From NCBI RefSeq assembly GCF_020740795.1, contig NC_067312.1, positions 47,377,905-47,441,904 of the forward strand: 64,000 nucleotides of DNA, written 5' to 3'. This document shows, piece by piece, positions 43,055 through 54,600 of this stretch. The notes beneath the pieces are model-generated. The model made no database searches. It was not told the DNA's origin and worked only from the letters and a program-made list of their open reading frames with translations. The stretch's first letter is position 1. Every line of letters begins with the position of its first letter. The stretch comes from Apus apus (lineage: Eukaryota; Chordata; Aves; Apodiformes; Apodidae). The position numbers were made by a program, and so were the translations under genes.

Positions 43055-44221
43055 GATGCAACAAGCAACAATTTATTTGTAGAAAAATCCTTTAAAGCTT
43101 TACTACATTGTAAGATTAAGGAAAAAATAGTGTTAATATATGTACATACAATATATATGAACAAACACACACCACACCATTACATGCTTTTTAAAACAGA
43201 GAATGCATCATATTCCCTCATGTCAATTTTAAAGTTATCACTGCAAGAAACCTTGCTTCCTTTTTGTTTTTATCCCCATCAAAGTTTTCAAGTACAGGAA
43301 GTAAGTAATGCAGGATCTAACAGTAGAAAACCTTTGTTATACACAAATTACAAGAGACAGCTATAAAATATTATTCTGCAGTATCCAACACTTGTGTGTT
43401 TTTTGAACTCTGTAATGATATGAACTTTTACCTGAGGTGCATGGAAATAATCAAGCATGATAATTGGCAAGTTTAAGAAATTTTCACATTATGATCTGAC
43501 AGTAATTGAAGCTGATTAGCTATCACACGTCTATAACCATAGCACTGGCAGAAGAATGCTCTGCATGAGTCATCACCAATGTCTCAGAAATGCAGCAAAA
43601 ATTAAAAGTCAAGCACCACTTTAAATGATAAGCATGCAGACAATTTAAGTGAAACAGAGGTAGAATGTATCTCCAGCAGGGTCATTCAAATCAACGGCAC
43701 CCTCCCTTCTGCAAAAGGCACTCGCTTTTTCAGCTATAAACAATGTGGTTTTAAATTCAGTCAGATTGACCAGAAATGGTGGATTTCTCTCCTTATAAAG
43801 AAAATGTTAAGCAGAGAACACAATTAAAAGGAAAAAAAAAAAAAAAGGTGTAAGCAAGACACATTTCAGGTAACATGTGCTATTCCTCTCCCCCTACCTT
43901 TTACAGGGAGAATCAAATATTTTATAAAACAGTCACAGTATGTAATCCAAAAGTTAAAACTTTCCAGTTAAAATGGCAGTATTAAGCAGCACATTTTTAA
44001 TCAGGTATAATTTTAAAACACCAGAAATACACCAGCCTTTTTAATAGATAAAGAGCAACAATTCACAGTTAGAAGTAGAAAGTTTATGCACAAAAAGGTG
44101 GTGCTGGAGGACAAAAATCCTTTCATGTAAAACCTCCTAAATGAAAATGCACAGAAACTCTTGTACTGTATCTTTTATCCTTTCTGCAATTTGAAAAAAT
44201 GTCCATGTAAAACATGTGCTC
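43055..44221 (-). other. DAPK1: DAPK1 3' UTR
   Basis: About 1.17 kb of AT-rich sequence follows the DAPK1 stop and ends shortly after an AATAAA. The length is in the range I recall for the mammalian DAPK1 3' UTR. The end is inferred from the signal alone. Confidence 0.55.
43072..43077 (-). terminator. DAPK1: DAPK1 polyadenylation signal AATAAA
   Basis: AATAAA on the minus strand is followed within 25 bases by TTGTTGCTTGTTGC, a GU-rich downstream element. It is the best such signal I see in the first 1.5 kb after the stop. Confidence 0.55.
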
Positions 44222-45454
44222 TTACCGTGACACTACAGAACTAATAGAGTTGTAAGATGTGCCACTGTTGCAACTGGAAGCATAAGCCTCTTGACCATTA
44301 GCATCTAAACTAATTTTGAATACAGAAGATGCTTTCAGTAAAAAGTCTGCTGCGTCTCTGCGACCTAATTCCCTCAGCTTAGACATTAGGATACCCACAG
44401 TGCTCTCAGGAGCATTACTCCACTCCTGCAGAAGGGCACAGACTGGGCTTAAGAGAAAGTCAGTTTGTGTTCCATTATTTGTATTGTACTTTGCAACAAG
44501 ATCAGGAAGGCCCAAGTTCATGGCCAGAAGGCACCAATCTTTGCCCATAGGATCAGGTGGATCCAGAAGTCGACTTAGTTTTCTCCTGGTAAGTAGATTC
44601 AAATCAGAAACATGAATATCCATTCCTAGGCTTCCCTGGGAGTAGACATCAAGACACCCAAAACACAGTATACTGCTAAAGCTCTCTTTATATCCCCCCA
44701 TAGTGTTAGTTAGTGATGTCTCCTTTTGACTCTGTGCACGGAAAAAGTCTCTAGGCTGGTAGACCATTACTGGTTCATGATGTTCCCTCAGCTGCTGTGG
44801 ACTAAGGTAGTATTTCCCAGTCAGAAGGCCTGGTAAGGTTGTGGCTATTAAGTTATCAATGGTGCTGCATACAGAATCCAAGAGCAAACAGCACTTGATC
44901 TTCTCTGTTTCCAGTCCTCTAACCTGAACCTCTATACCCTGACCATGGTTGACAAGCAGCACTAAAAGCTCAGCTCCACGATTCATAATCTTTGATCCAT
45001 TTACCCACAGACGTATATCAGTATCTCCCTCTGTGCTTTGCTGATGAATCCACCTGCAGAGATTCACCTGAACTTTATGAAAAATTCCACAAGGAAATGG
45101 GGTAAGATGTTCCACAGGAACGATTCTAACACCACCATAAATCAGCACCTCATCCTCCTCATCTGTCCAAGACCTGTGGAGATTGTCAGTCTTTATGAGT
45201 GCAGGAATATCCACCATTGTTCCACTGTTAAGGTCCCTTGCACAAATATCCATAGCATCCAAAATCTGTATCAGTTCTTCCACATCACTATCTGTCACCA
45301 GACGCTGGATGTCCTCTAGAGTGTACCGACCTCTATAGTGATGGAGGGCTTTTGGGTTCTCCACTGACAGGATTTTTCCAAGGACATTTGAACAGAGCCA
45401 GCGAGGATCCAGAAGCACAACATCTTGGACAGTTTCACTCTGCATAATATTAAT
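44222..45454 (-). CDS. DAPK1: DAPK1 last coding exon: COR-like region, death domain, tail
   Basis: A 1233 bp phase-0 exon, 410 codons plus TAA. It starts INIMQSETVQDVVLLDPRWL after an AAACAG acceptor. It includes ALHHYRGRYTLEDIQRLV, the core LLLDSVCSTIDNLIATTLPG, the death domain and the conserved C-terminus SVVSR. The stop codon sits inside a GTAAGA donor-like sequence, discussed under findings. Confidence 0.97.
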   Translation of the reverse strand: MNIMQSETVQDVVLLDPRWLCSNVLGKILSVENPKALHHYRGRYTLEDIQRLVTDSDVEELIQILDAMDICARDLNSGTMVDIPALIKTDNLHRSWTDEEDEVLIYGGVRIVPVEHLTPFPCGIFHKVQVNLCRWIHQQSTEGDTDIRLWVNGSKIMNRGAELLVLLVNHGQGIEVQVRGLETEKIKCCLLLDSVCSTIDNLIATTLPGLLTGKYYLSPQQLREHHEPVMVYQPRDFFRAQSQKETSLTNTMGGYKESFSSILCFGCLDVYSQGSLGMDIHVSDLNLLTRRKLSRLLDPPDPMGKDWCLLAMNLGLPDLVAKYNTNNGTQTDFLLSPVCALLQEWSNAPESTVGILMSKLRELGRRDAADFLLKASSVFKISLDANGQEAYASSCNSGTSYNSISSVVSR

Positions 45455-48400
45455 CTGTTTACAAATACAAAAGTTACTATTTACACCTTGAAAAGTACAA
45501 GATGATATCCCCTGTCCTCTCTTTCCTAAATTACTGAGCCAATAATTTAATTAACACTGCTGAAAGGACAAAATCAGTGCAATTTAATTTAAGTATTCAG
45601 AACAAAGAGCAGATTTGCTCTTGATTTTCACCAGTAACAAAACCATTAGAGCCCAATATCAGTAAAGCCTAGTCATGCCCTGCAATCTATTTATTCAGAG
45701 GTGATAGCTTCTATTTCAATGTCTAATGGACACACATTTCTCCTATGCAGGAAGAACAAGGCACTAACTGATTTGATAGCATACTTACCCTTTCTGGGTG
45801 TTTTATATTCTTACAACTATAGCAGTAAACTGTATTTCTGCCCATATAAAAGCAATAATGTTGAATGAAATAGGAGCCACAACAAAATAACAACAAACAT
45901 TTTAAACCAGTCTCTACTTGTTATAAAATCTTAGAAGGGAGGAGGAAAAAAGCAACTATAGATATTGGCTTAAATCCCATTAAGCAACATTCTACCAGAG
46001 CAGTAACTTGCTAATAAAGATACACAATTTAGGTAAACACACTTACCTCTCCTATGCTATGCAACTGCTGTGCGATATTCCGTAGGTCATCTTCATTTGC
46101 TAGGGGATTAAGCTGTCCCTGTACATCATATACAAACTGCTGCAAGGACATCAGCTGGTTGGGTGCATTCATTTTTCTCCATGAAGGCAGTGTGGCAATT
46201 ATTTTTTCACATAGATGAGTCATAGGTGGGCAAGTCTTACAAAAGCACAGAAAACAGCCATTTGTAATTCTGCTCGTCTAGAATTACAGTACTATCATTG
46301 TTTGTTTTTGTTTTTAATGGAGGTGATAAGGTCTAATGTATCCATGAAATACATTCATGTCTCAAGAGCTCCCTCTGTGATGGACTGTTACTCTTCCATC
46401 TGGCATTCGCGTGCTGTAAAATCTAACTTAACTCTGTTAAGACATTCACTTTTAATTGATTTTAAAAAAACAACCGATCAGAAGTAGCTGCAGAAAGTTT
46501 TGTTGTGTGTCACAAGAGTAAAAAGGCCTTTGGCATGAAGAAATTTAAATCCATTTAGCACAGGCTATATAATCATGTGACTTGGTCACCTGCCCTAGGG
46601 AAGTTTTTGTGGATTCATGGTGATGACATCAATAGTTCAATAGTGTACTACATTTACAGTAATTACACAACATTTTTGCATTTTGGCTGGCCTGACCCTA
46701 ACCATTAGACATTACTTACAGAAATTATCTGGCTTCTTATTTCTTGCAAGTGATTCCGGAGAAGTTTCATATCTTTAGACCCAGATGCTCCAGCATCCAA
46801 GACAAATAACTTGTCTGAAATTTGCAGATCATTTCCAAATCTAAAAATGAAAAAGTGAGCTATTATTGACTTAGTCCCAAATCCAGTTTTATTTCTTAAT
46901 CCAGTTGTACTTCAATTACTTAAGAGTTGTATTTTTTCAAGGAATGACAAAAAGTTATGTACTGATTATAGGTATTTTTTAAGCAGAGACAGTATAGCTG
47001 CTGTCCGATTTTCTTTAAAATGAATACTGATACTGAGAGAAAACTGAAGTCTTTCCTAAGAAAGAAGGCTGAAGACATGTAAGAAAATTATAACTGCATG
47101 ACAGGACTCACAATTACAAATATGAACATTTTACTAGAGAAGGGCTAGCAGAAATTAATTATTTTTAGGGTGTTAATATTTGTTGTTTTCTTCCATCGCA
47201 CTTTACATATCTCATTTGTCATTGCTATTGACACCTGTTCTCTTTCTCACTTCCTTTTGACTTTTCAATCACACATACTTTTTTCCTAGATCTGAGTTGA
47301 TTCCAACAACAAAGATTACACACAAGTATTTGGACTATTTCAATTGATTAAGAGACTGCCCTAAGCCTATGCTCACAGATATGGATGCTTCCTCGTACCC
47401 CATGACCTCCCTGTGTGCTCACTATGAATTATTACTACTTTACACAATAGCATGTTTATGAAAAATTCCCTGCTTCCACCTACAATTAGCATCCTCTCCC
47501 CACATTTGCTGAAGAAGGCTCAAAGCTTCCCTAAGTTCTAGCTACCTCTTGCATGACCTTGTCACCTGTGTGACTCCACTATGTCAAGCCTTCACAAACT
47601 ATGTATGGAGTACCTCCAGGCCTGGTTTAAGTTTTTTCCGTACCCATTCTAAATCAAAGAAGTGCAAAGGGTGTCTCTTCCAGTGCTTCCAGGGTGAGAC
47701 TTCTTAAGCTTCAACTCATTTTTGCACCACTTGGCTCACTTTAGCTTACTTAAGGCAGTTCACTCACTGCAATATTGGTATACATTTCAATTTTTGCACA
47801 ATATAGGCTCCCTGAAGATACTCAAAACATCACAGAATCATAAAGCTTAAGGCAGATAAAAACTTTTTACATATTCCTATGCATTTTAGTTTTTTTTTCT
47901 TTCCGATTGACATGTTTAAACACTACCCACAAATACACTCCCCACTTACCTGTTTCTGATTTCTTTCAACAATGACATGTCTTTGTCATACCAAAACTCT
48001 CCCCCGACAGGCCGAGGAAGGTTCACTATGTCAGCATGTGTGGCGACCAAAACAACAAATAGGGGACTTTTCAGCTTTCCACCAAATGCTAGATGAGAAA
48101 CAAGAACATGAAACACTATGAAACATGCCTATGGAGATGGCTGTCTTACTGATTTGGGAAAATACAACACATCTTACACTCTTCATACCAATCACTTTTC
48201 AGTTGATTTACCAATAAACTCATACTGTGCTTGCACCGCTGGTGCTTTATCTGGCTGTTATCTGTCTACAGCATTTTCTATAAAATGTTCAATTTGAACA
48301 GTCACTCTTTGAATACACTGATACTACATTATTTTGTTGTTTTAACAAAGGCACTAATCAATAAAACTAATGATAAGCCTACTACCTACAAACTACAATA

Positions 48401-48647
48401 GTGTGAGGAAAAGAATTAAAAAGGGTTTCTCAGTCTTTGGATAGTCTTTAACACTACAGGGCTACAGTAGAGGATTATAAGTAGAACACAAAATGTCTAC
48501 AACATTATTAGGTTGGTATGAATGCTACTTTGCAGTACTTACACAAACAAGGACCTCTCACTTAGGTGAGAGTTAAGTAGGAGAGCCTGGCAGAAACAAT
48601 GAAAAAGAATGAAAAAGAATGAAAAAGAATGAAAAAGAATGAAAAAG

Positions 48648-48699
<52 letters not shown>

Positions 48700-51600
48700 A
48701 AAGGGAGGGAGAGAGGGAGAAAGAAGGGAGGGAGAAGGGAGGGAGAAAGAAGGGAGAAAGGAGGGAGTGAGGGAAGGAGGGAGTGAGGGAAGGAGGAAAG
48801 CAGGCATGGCATGAATGAGATGACTATGTAATACACAGTTTTCAATGTTTTCTCAAACTGATCTTCTACAAAAGAAGATATATTATTAGACTAGTACTAT
48901 TATTATTATTATCTAGTACTAGACTAGACTGTGCATACAATCCTGTTCTTTTTGTCTAACACACTTCACATGGGAGCAATATGCTTACATCACTGCTCAG
49001 TTATCGTCACATAAAAGCTACAGAATCTTGACTTATTTTTAAAAAGCCACATCTTCCCAAGTCTCTGCAGGGTAGTCCAATGTAAGTATTTGATAAATGT
49101 AAATATATAATCTATTTATTTTTTTGGCAGCTGAAGGACTTGGACAAAATAACTGGAAAGTAATTCCAAAAGTTTAAGTTTTCTGCTAACCTTAATCACT
49201 ATATATTACTTGAGTTATTCGTAACAGTATAAAAATGCATGGATTCCCAAACTGAGCTGACCAGTATAAATACTGATTTAAAAGTATTTAAAATAGTATT
49301 CAAATAGTGCTGATAATTAGATAACCAAGAAGAAACTATTAACTCAAATTCTAATTTGGTCAAACCAAGAACTTGCTTGACTAAGGAGCTGTAAAAAGCT
49401 TTCAGCACTTGTAAATCAACTTATTTTCAGCTTTGATCCTTTTCTGCAAATTTCTGAGCTTTTACTTCCAGAAATAATGTCATGCTGGTTAGATCCAAAT
49501 CACAGAATCACAGAATGTTTGGAGTTGGAACAGACCTTGAAGATCATGGAGTTCCAACACCCCTGCATCAGCCTCCCACTAGAACAGGCTGCTCAGAGCC
49601 CCATCCAACCTGCCCTTGAACGTCTCCAGGGATGGAGCCCCCACAGCATCTCTGGGCAGCCTGTTCCAGTGTTTCACCACCCTTACACTGAAGAATTTCC
49701 GCCTGATCTCTAACCTAAATCTCTTTTTTCAGTTTGCAACCATTACCCCTTGTTCTCTCATTGCAAGCCCCTGTAAAAAGCCCCTCCCCAGCTCTCCTGT
49801 AGCCCCCCTTCAGGTATTGGAAAGGCCACTATAAGGTCCCCTTGGAGCCTTCTCTTCTTCAGGCTGAACAACCCCAACTCCCTCAGCCTGTCCTCATAAG
49901 AGAGGTGCTCCAGCCCTTGGATCATTTTTGTGGCCCTTCTCTGGACATGTTCCAACAGGTCCACATCATTCTTGTGCTTCCAGTACCTGAAAAGGCTGAG
50001 GAAGACCAGTTCACTAGGCCATATAATGATAGGACAAGAGATTATGGTTTTAAAGGGTAGATTTACACTACAAAAGATTTACTCTAGAGAACGGCAGATT
50101 TACACTAGGAAAAAGTTCTTTAATACGAACATGGTGGATCACTGCAACGAGTTGCCCAGAGAGGTGGTGGAGGCTCCATTCCTGGAGAAATTCAATGTCA
50201 GGCTTGATGGGGCTCTGAGCAATCTCTTCTAGTTGGAGATGTCCCTGCTTATTTTAGGGGGGTTGGACCAGATGACCTTTAGAGGTCCCTTCTAACCCAA
50301 GACATTCTATGATTCCATGATCTTGGTGAGGCTGCACTGTACCTTAGAACCCTTTTCAGTTGGACTAAGTGGTGTGTACAACTCTTCAGGCTTGTTCCAT
50401 AGATAAAATTACCATTCTCTAAGAAGTCTTGTATGAAGTTTGTTTGAACACGTGGGGATGAAGACACATAACAGCACTCAACACAGAGGATGTACGAAGT
50501 TGCAGAGAAACACAAAAAGCTTTATCTTATAGTCTCCTAATATTTCATGAACAGGCAGAAGAGCATACCTATTGGCTCTTCAACTGGGACTAATGATTTC
50601 AGGAAACTGAGCCAAAAGGTCACTTGGTTTAACTGTATTTCATAAGGCTCCTCAAGACTAAAAAGCACTATGTGAATTGCAGTGGGATCATTTGCAGCAA
50701 AATAATCATAACAGCAGAAATATACAGGATTTCCAGAGAATTCCCAGATGCTGAAATCACCAACTCCTGAAAAACAGACAAACAGATGAAGAGATCACAC
50801 TTAGTCAGTAAGCACGAAACATCTTTCAGAGAAAGACAAACAAAAGTATTACTCTGATTTAAGCTTTCACAAAGATAAATTGCATGCATGTGAGAAAGCA
50901 AGACTGCAAATGTAATAATGAACAAAGGGTTCAGTCAGTCGCAAGAGGGTGAGAAGCTGGGTCCTCACAATCTGTTCCTCTCTCACATTCATCCATCTGA
51001 CACTCAGCTGGATGCCACATGGCAGCACCTGTGTGTTAAACACATGAAGCCTTACACATTTAATTAGCCTTTGTCTTGCACAACAGTAATGGATCTTTTA
51101 ATTCCCTTAAAAAACAAGAATAACAGCTCCCACTCTTTCCCTGCTCATCCTTCAAAGCTCGACATTTTTTAGTTTTTCTTCTTAACTTGCCACTGCTGGT
51201 ATTAAAAACAGATTAAGGACATTCTCAAAGAAGCTACTTTGCTTTACAGAACTGTACTACTCACATCACGTTAAGTCAGGGCTAAAGAATCACCATATTA
51301 AGGATCTCAACAGCACCATGCCTCTTTTAGCCTCCTCCTTTAGCTTCAGATGAGAGAAGTATTAGTGTGTTGCACTTCCCAGACTCACCATCTGATGAGG
51401 GTGAAGTTTGATGCACTTGTGCTACCTCTATTTAAATAAATGCTGATTAAGATGTACCTCACACTACTAGAAAACAGAAACCTCAAATCTGTTGTTATGA
51501 GAACAGCTATTCATAATTTAACCATGTGCACACTTTCCTTCTGTATCAAGACAGCACAAAGAAAAAAAAAGAAACCCCTTCTGACAGTCTGTTGCAAAAC

Positions 51601-54600
51601 TCTTTTTCAGTCCTGATTTTTACTTAGTTTCCAATTACACTAAAAGAGGAAATTAGCCTGGACAAAGAACAAGCTTTAGCTCCACACCAATCTCTTCAGC
51701 ATCTAGAACAAATGGATTACTCCTAACTCAGCCTCAAAATTGCAGCTGCTTAATGTATGCAAACATACAGAGATCCTACTGAGAGAGATTTTACTGTCTA
51801 TATAGTAATTAGTATGGTTGGTGGTGTATATCCACTAGTTTTATGTTCTTCACAGTCAAAAGCCATATATGTACTTAAAACAACTTATCTGAACGACTCC
51901 TGTTACTGCTCACTGGTTTCACAAAACATACCAAAAAACTCCAAACAAACCAAACACACTACAGCCCTGTAATAGGGAAAGAATGGTAGGTACTTCGTAC
52001 AGCTGGAAACCACTCACATGGTGAGGACACTTGTGTCTATAGGACCAGTTTAAATCTGTTAAAATCCCCAAACACCATAAAGTATAGTTGAAAGTGCTTT
52101 CACACTTTTACAGCATATCTGCCAACTGGCTCCTACTTCACCAAATCCCTCCTTCCTCCTGTTCCATTTACCCATCTCAGAAACATTTCTATGTATAATG
52201 ATCCGCTCTGATTACTGTATCTTACAGATAGAGAACTTTATGCAGATTTACCTCCTGCTTAAACAAATCAAACACCACCAGTGTTGGATCCTCAAGTTAC
52301 TATGATACCAAGTCAGATTTTTATCATTTATTTATTTTACTTTCTTTTTAAAAGCAAGCAACATGGCATTAACCATCCTGCAGCATTAAGGCACATGAGC
52401 CCAAGGATCTGCTTACCATGCAAGCAGGCATTTTGAATGTCAATGGCCTTCGTGGACTGGTCATCAGTAGAGAAGTGAGAGTGATGAGCAGGTGAAACAA
52501 AAGCTTCTAATACCCCTTTGGTCAGACCTGGCTCAAACATCATACTACGGCTTCTCACGCTGACATTCTCACAACCAGGATAAAGATTCGTAATGCTCAC
52601 TGAAACTGGGTCAGGAAAAGGAAAATGAGATTACAAACCATGTGAAAATCACAACCAGATCACTTCAAAATAAATATGCAAGGCATAAAAGCTGATACAT
52701 GCTGCACTTCATAGAAAGGAGATGACTACCAAGCTGTGAGCAACACAACTACATCCTTATTCTGAATAACAAAAAGGAATTATGCCATATAGCATTTACT
52801 GCCCTTTAGCAGATACACTGCAGGGTGTCAAGTGTAGGAAAAAAAAGAATTATTTAAAACGGAAGGTTTCAACAGCTAAAGTTCTTCTGTGTTACAAAGA
52901 TATGCTGCATTTTAAGCTAAGGGCTGCAATTTCATAGTATTGGCCGATTTGTCATGGAAATGCTACATATTCATGTAGTTGATTCCTGTAAATAAGGATA
53001 AAAATATGATGGTCTAAAAACTGTTTCTGGGGACATGAGGGAGAAAAGCAGGCTCTTAACTAAGATTATCTTACTAATAAACAATTTTAGTTCATGCTTA
53101 ATTCAGAGTCCCTAAGAGTAAATGAGAAAGGACTTTTTAATTGACTTGCACCATCTAGTGGAGAAAGTAAAGATCTCAGGTCACTGGAGAGAAAGTAGAG
53201 ATGAAACCTCTACTAGTACTATTCTAACATTACTTAACAATGATGAATGAAACCCAAAACCTAGAGGTTTTCAAAGAAAAAGGCACCCCTGACCCCAACT
53301 AAAACTTTCATAGTAAGACTACTTCTAAACATCAATTTAAAACTTGAGCTCCACAAAGTATCTGCTTAGCTTGCACAGCCTCTCACTATCAGAAAAGGGA
53401 CCTGGACAAACAGTTTATTACTCTTTCCTGTGTCCCTCTGCCACAACTGTAGGTTCTTCCAAAGCTGAGCACGTATTGAAGTGTAAATCTAGCTAGTTCC
53501 TCCACATCCTGCAGCTCTTCTCATTTCACACAGGCAAACTGGTGCTACATGGATGAAATTTCCCTTTTATTTTCAAACATTTACTTTGGTTCAGAAAACC
53601 TTTGTTTTCATCTTGTTTGACAACAACTTTAGACAGCTATAACTGGTCTAATCCACTCTTGCACCTTACAGAAAAAAGCACTCCAAGACTTCAGAGGCAG
53701 TTCTGAACCCTCTGTTATTACTTAGAGTTCACATAAAGGTGCAGAAACTGTTTAAATTTTACAGAGTTTATTGAAGCTACTCAAAAAGGCTGACAAAACA
53801 TTATCCCTAGAACCACAATGGTGTAATCTGGCCATGACAGTGGTGTTCATAGCCTATGACTTTTTGTGAAAAACAAATGCCCGTGTTCAAAAGCTCTGTC
53901 CTCCACTCTCCAAGTTCACTTACACAGTACATGAGTAAAAAAAACCTTAAATACTTCTAGAACCTCCACTTGCTTCTCGTTTTTGCTCTTACTTTAGGTA
54001 CAAGCCTGCACACAGAGAAGTCAATACCCTCTGTGCTTTGCTTTTTTACACTCAGCCTGTCTCATCTTTTGCAGCAAAGCCAACACCTTTTCCTTAGGAG
54101 CTAAACAGACTAAGAGGAAAATGTTTTCTTGTTCAAACATTACAGCTTCAAAGCCATACCTGAAGGCTTGGAAGACAAAGGAGATGGAGGAAATCTGGTT
54201 GAGTTTGTGGAGGAGAGCCTAGGCCTACGTCTTCGGAAAAAGCTTCTTAACAGGCCACACTTGAGAGACTCCACAAGGGTTGTTTTCCCAGCACCAGAAT
54301 GTCCAAACAGCTTCAGTTTAATCCGGAGCTGTGGATTCTGCGTGTGCCGCAGCTGCTGGATAAAAAGCCCTCGGTGCGTGTCCTAAAATTCAGCACAAAG
54401 AAGAAATGAGAATGTGTGGCAGTGAACTTCTGTGTCCCAGCAAATCAAATCTGTCTCTTCTCTTTGCCCAGCAAGAGGCAATCAGACATGGATGCTATAT
54501 TTCCCACAAAAGCTGACCTTGAAAAATCATCTAAACACGGGGATGCAGCGCAGGACAGCAGACTATCAAGTGTCTCTCGCTACAGAAAGAGCTGCTTTAA

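Noticed and set aside
44316-45319. Plus-strand frames of 93-99 codons
   Set aside because: They are antisense shadows of the last DAPK1 exon.
47829-47845. ATCACAGAATCATAAAG as a CR1 tail
   Set aside because: It resembles a reversed CR1 tail, but nothing beyond it matches a CR1 3' UTR, so it is too short to call.
48562-48845. Ser/Leu/Phe-rich open frames on the minus strand
   Set aside because: They translate the GA/GAAAAAGAAT microsatellite and contain no real protein signal.
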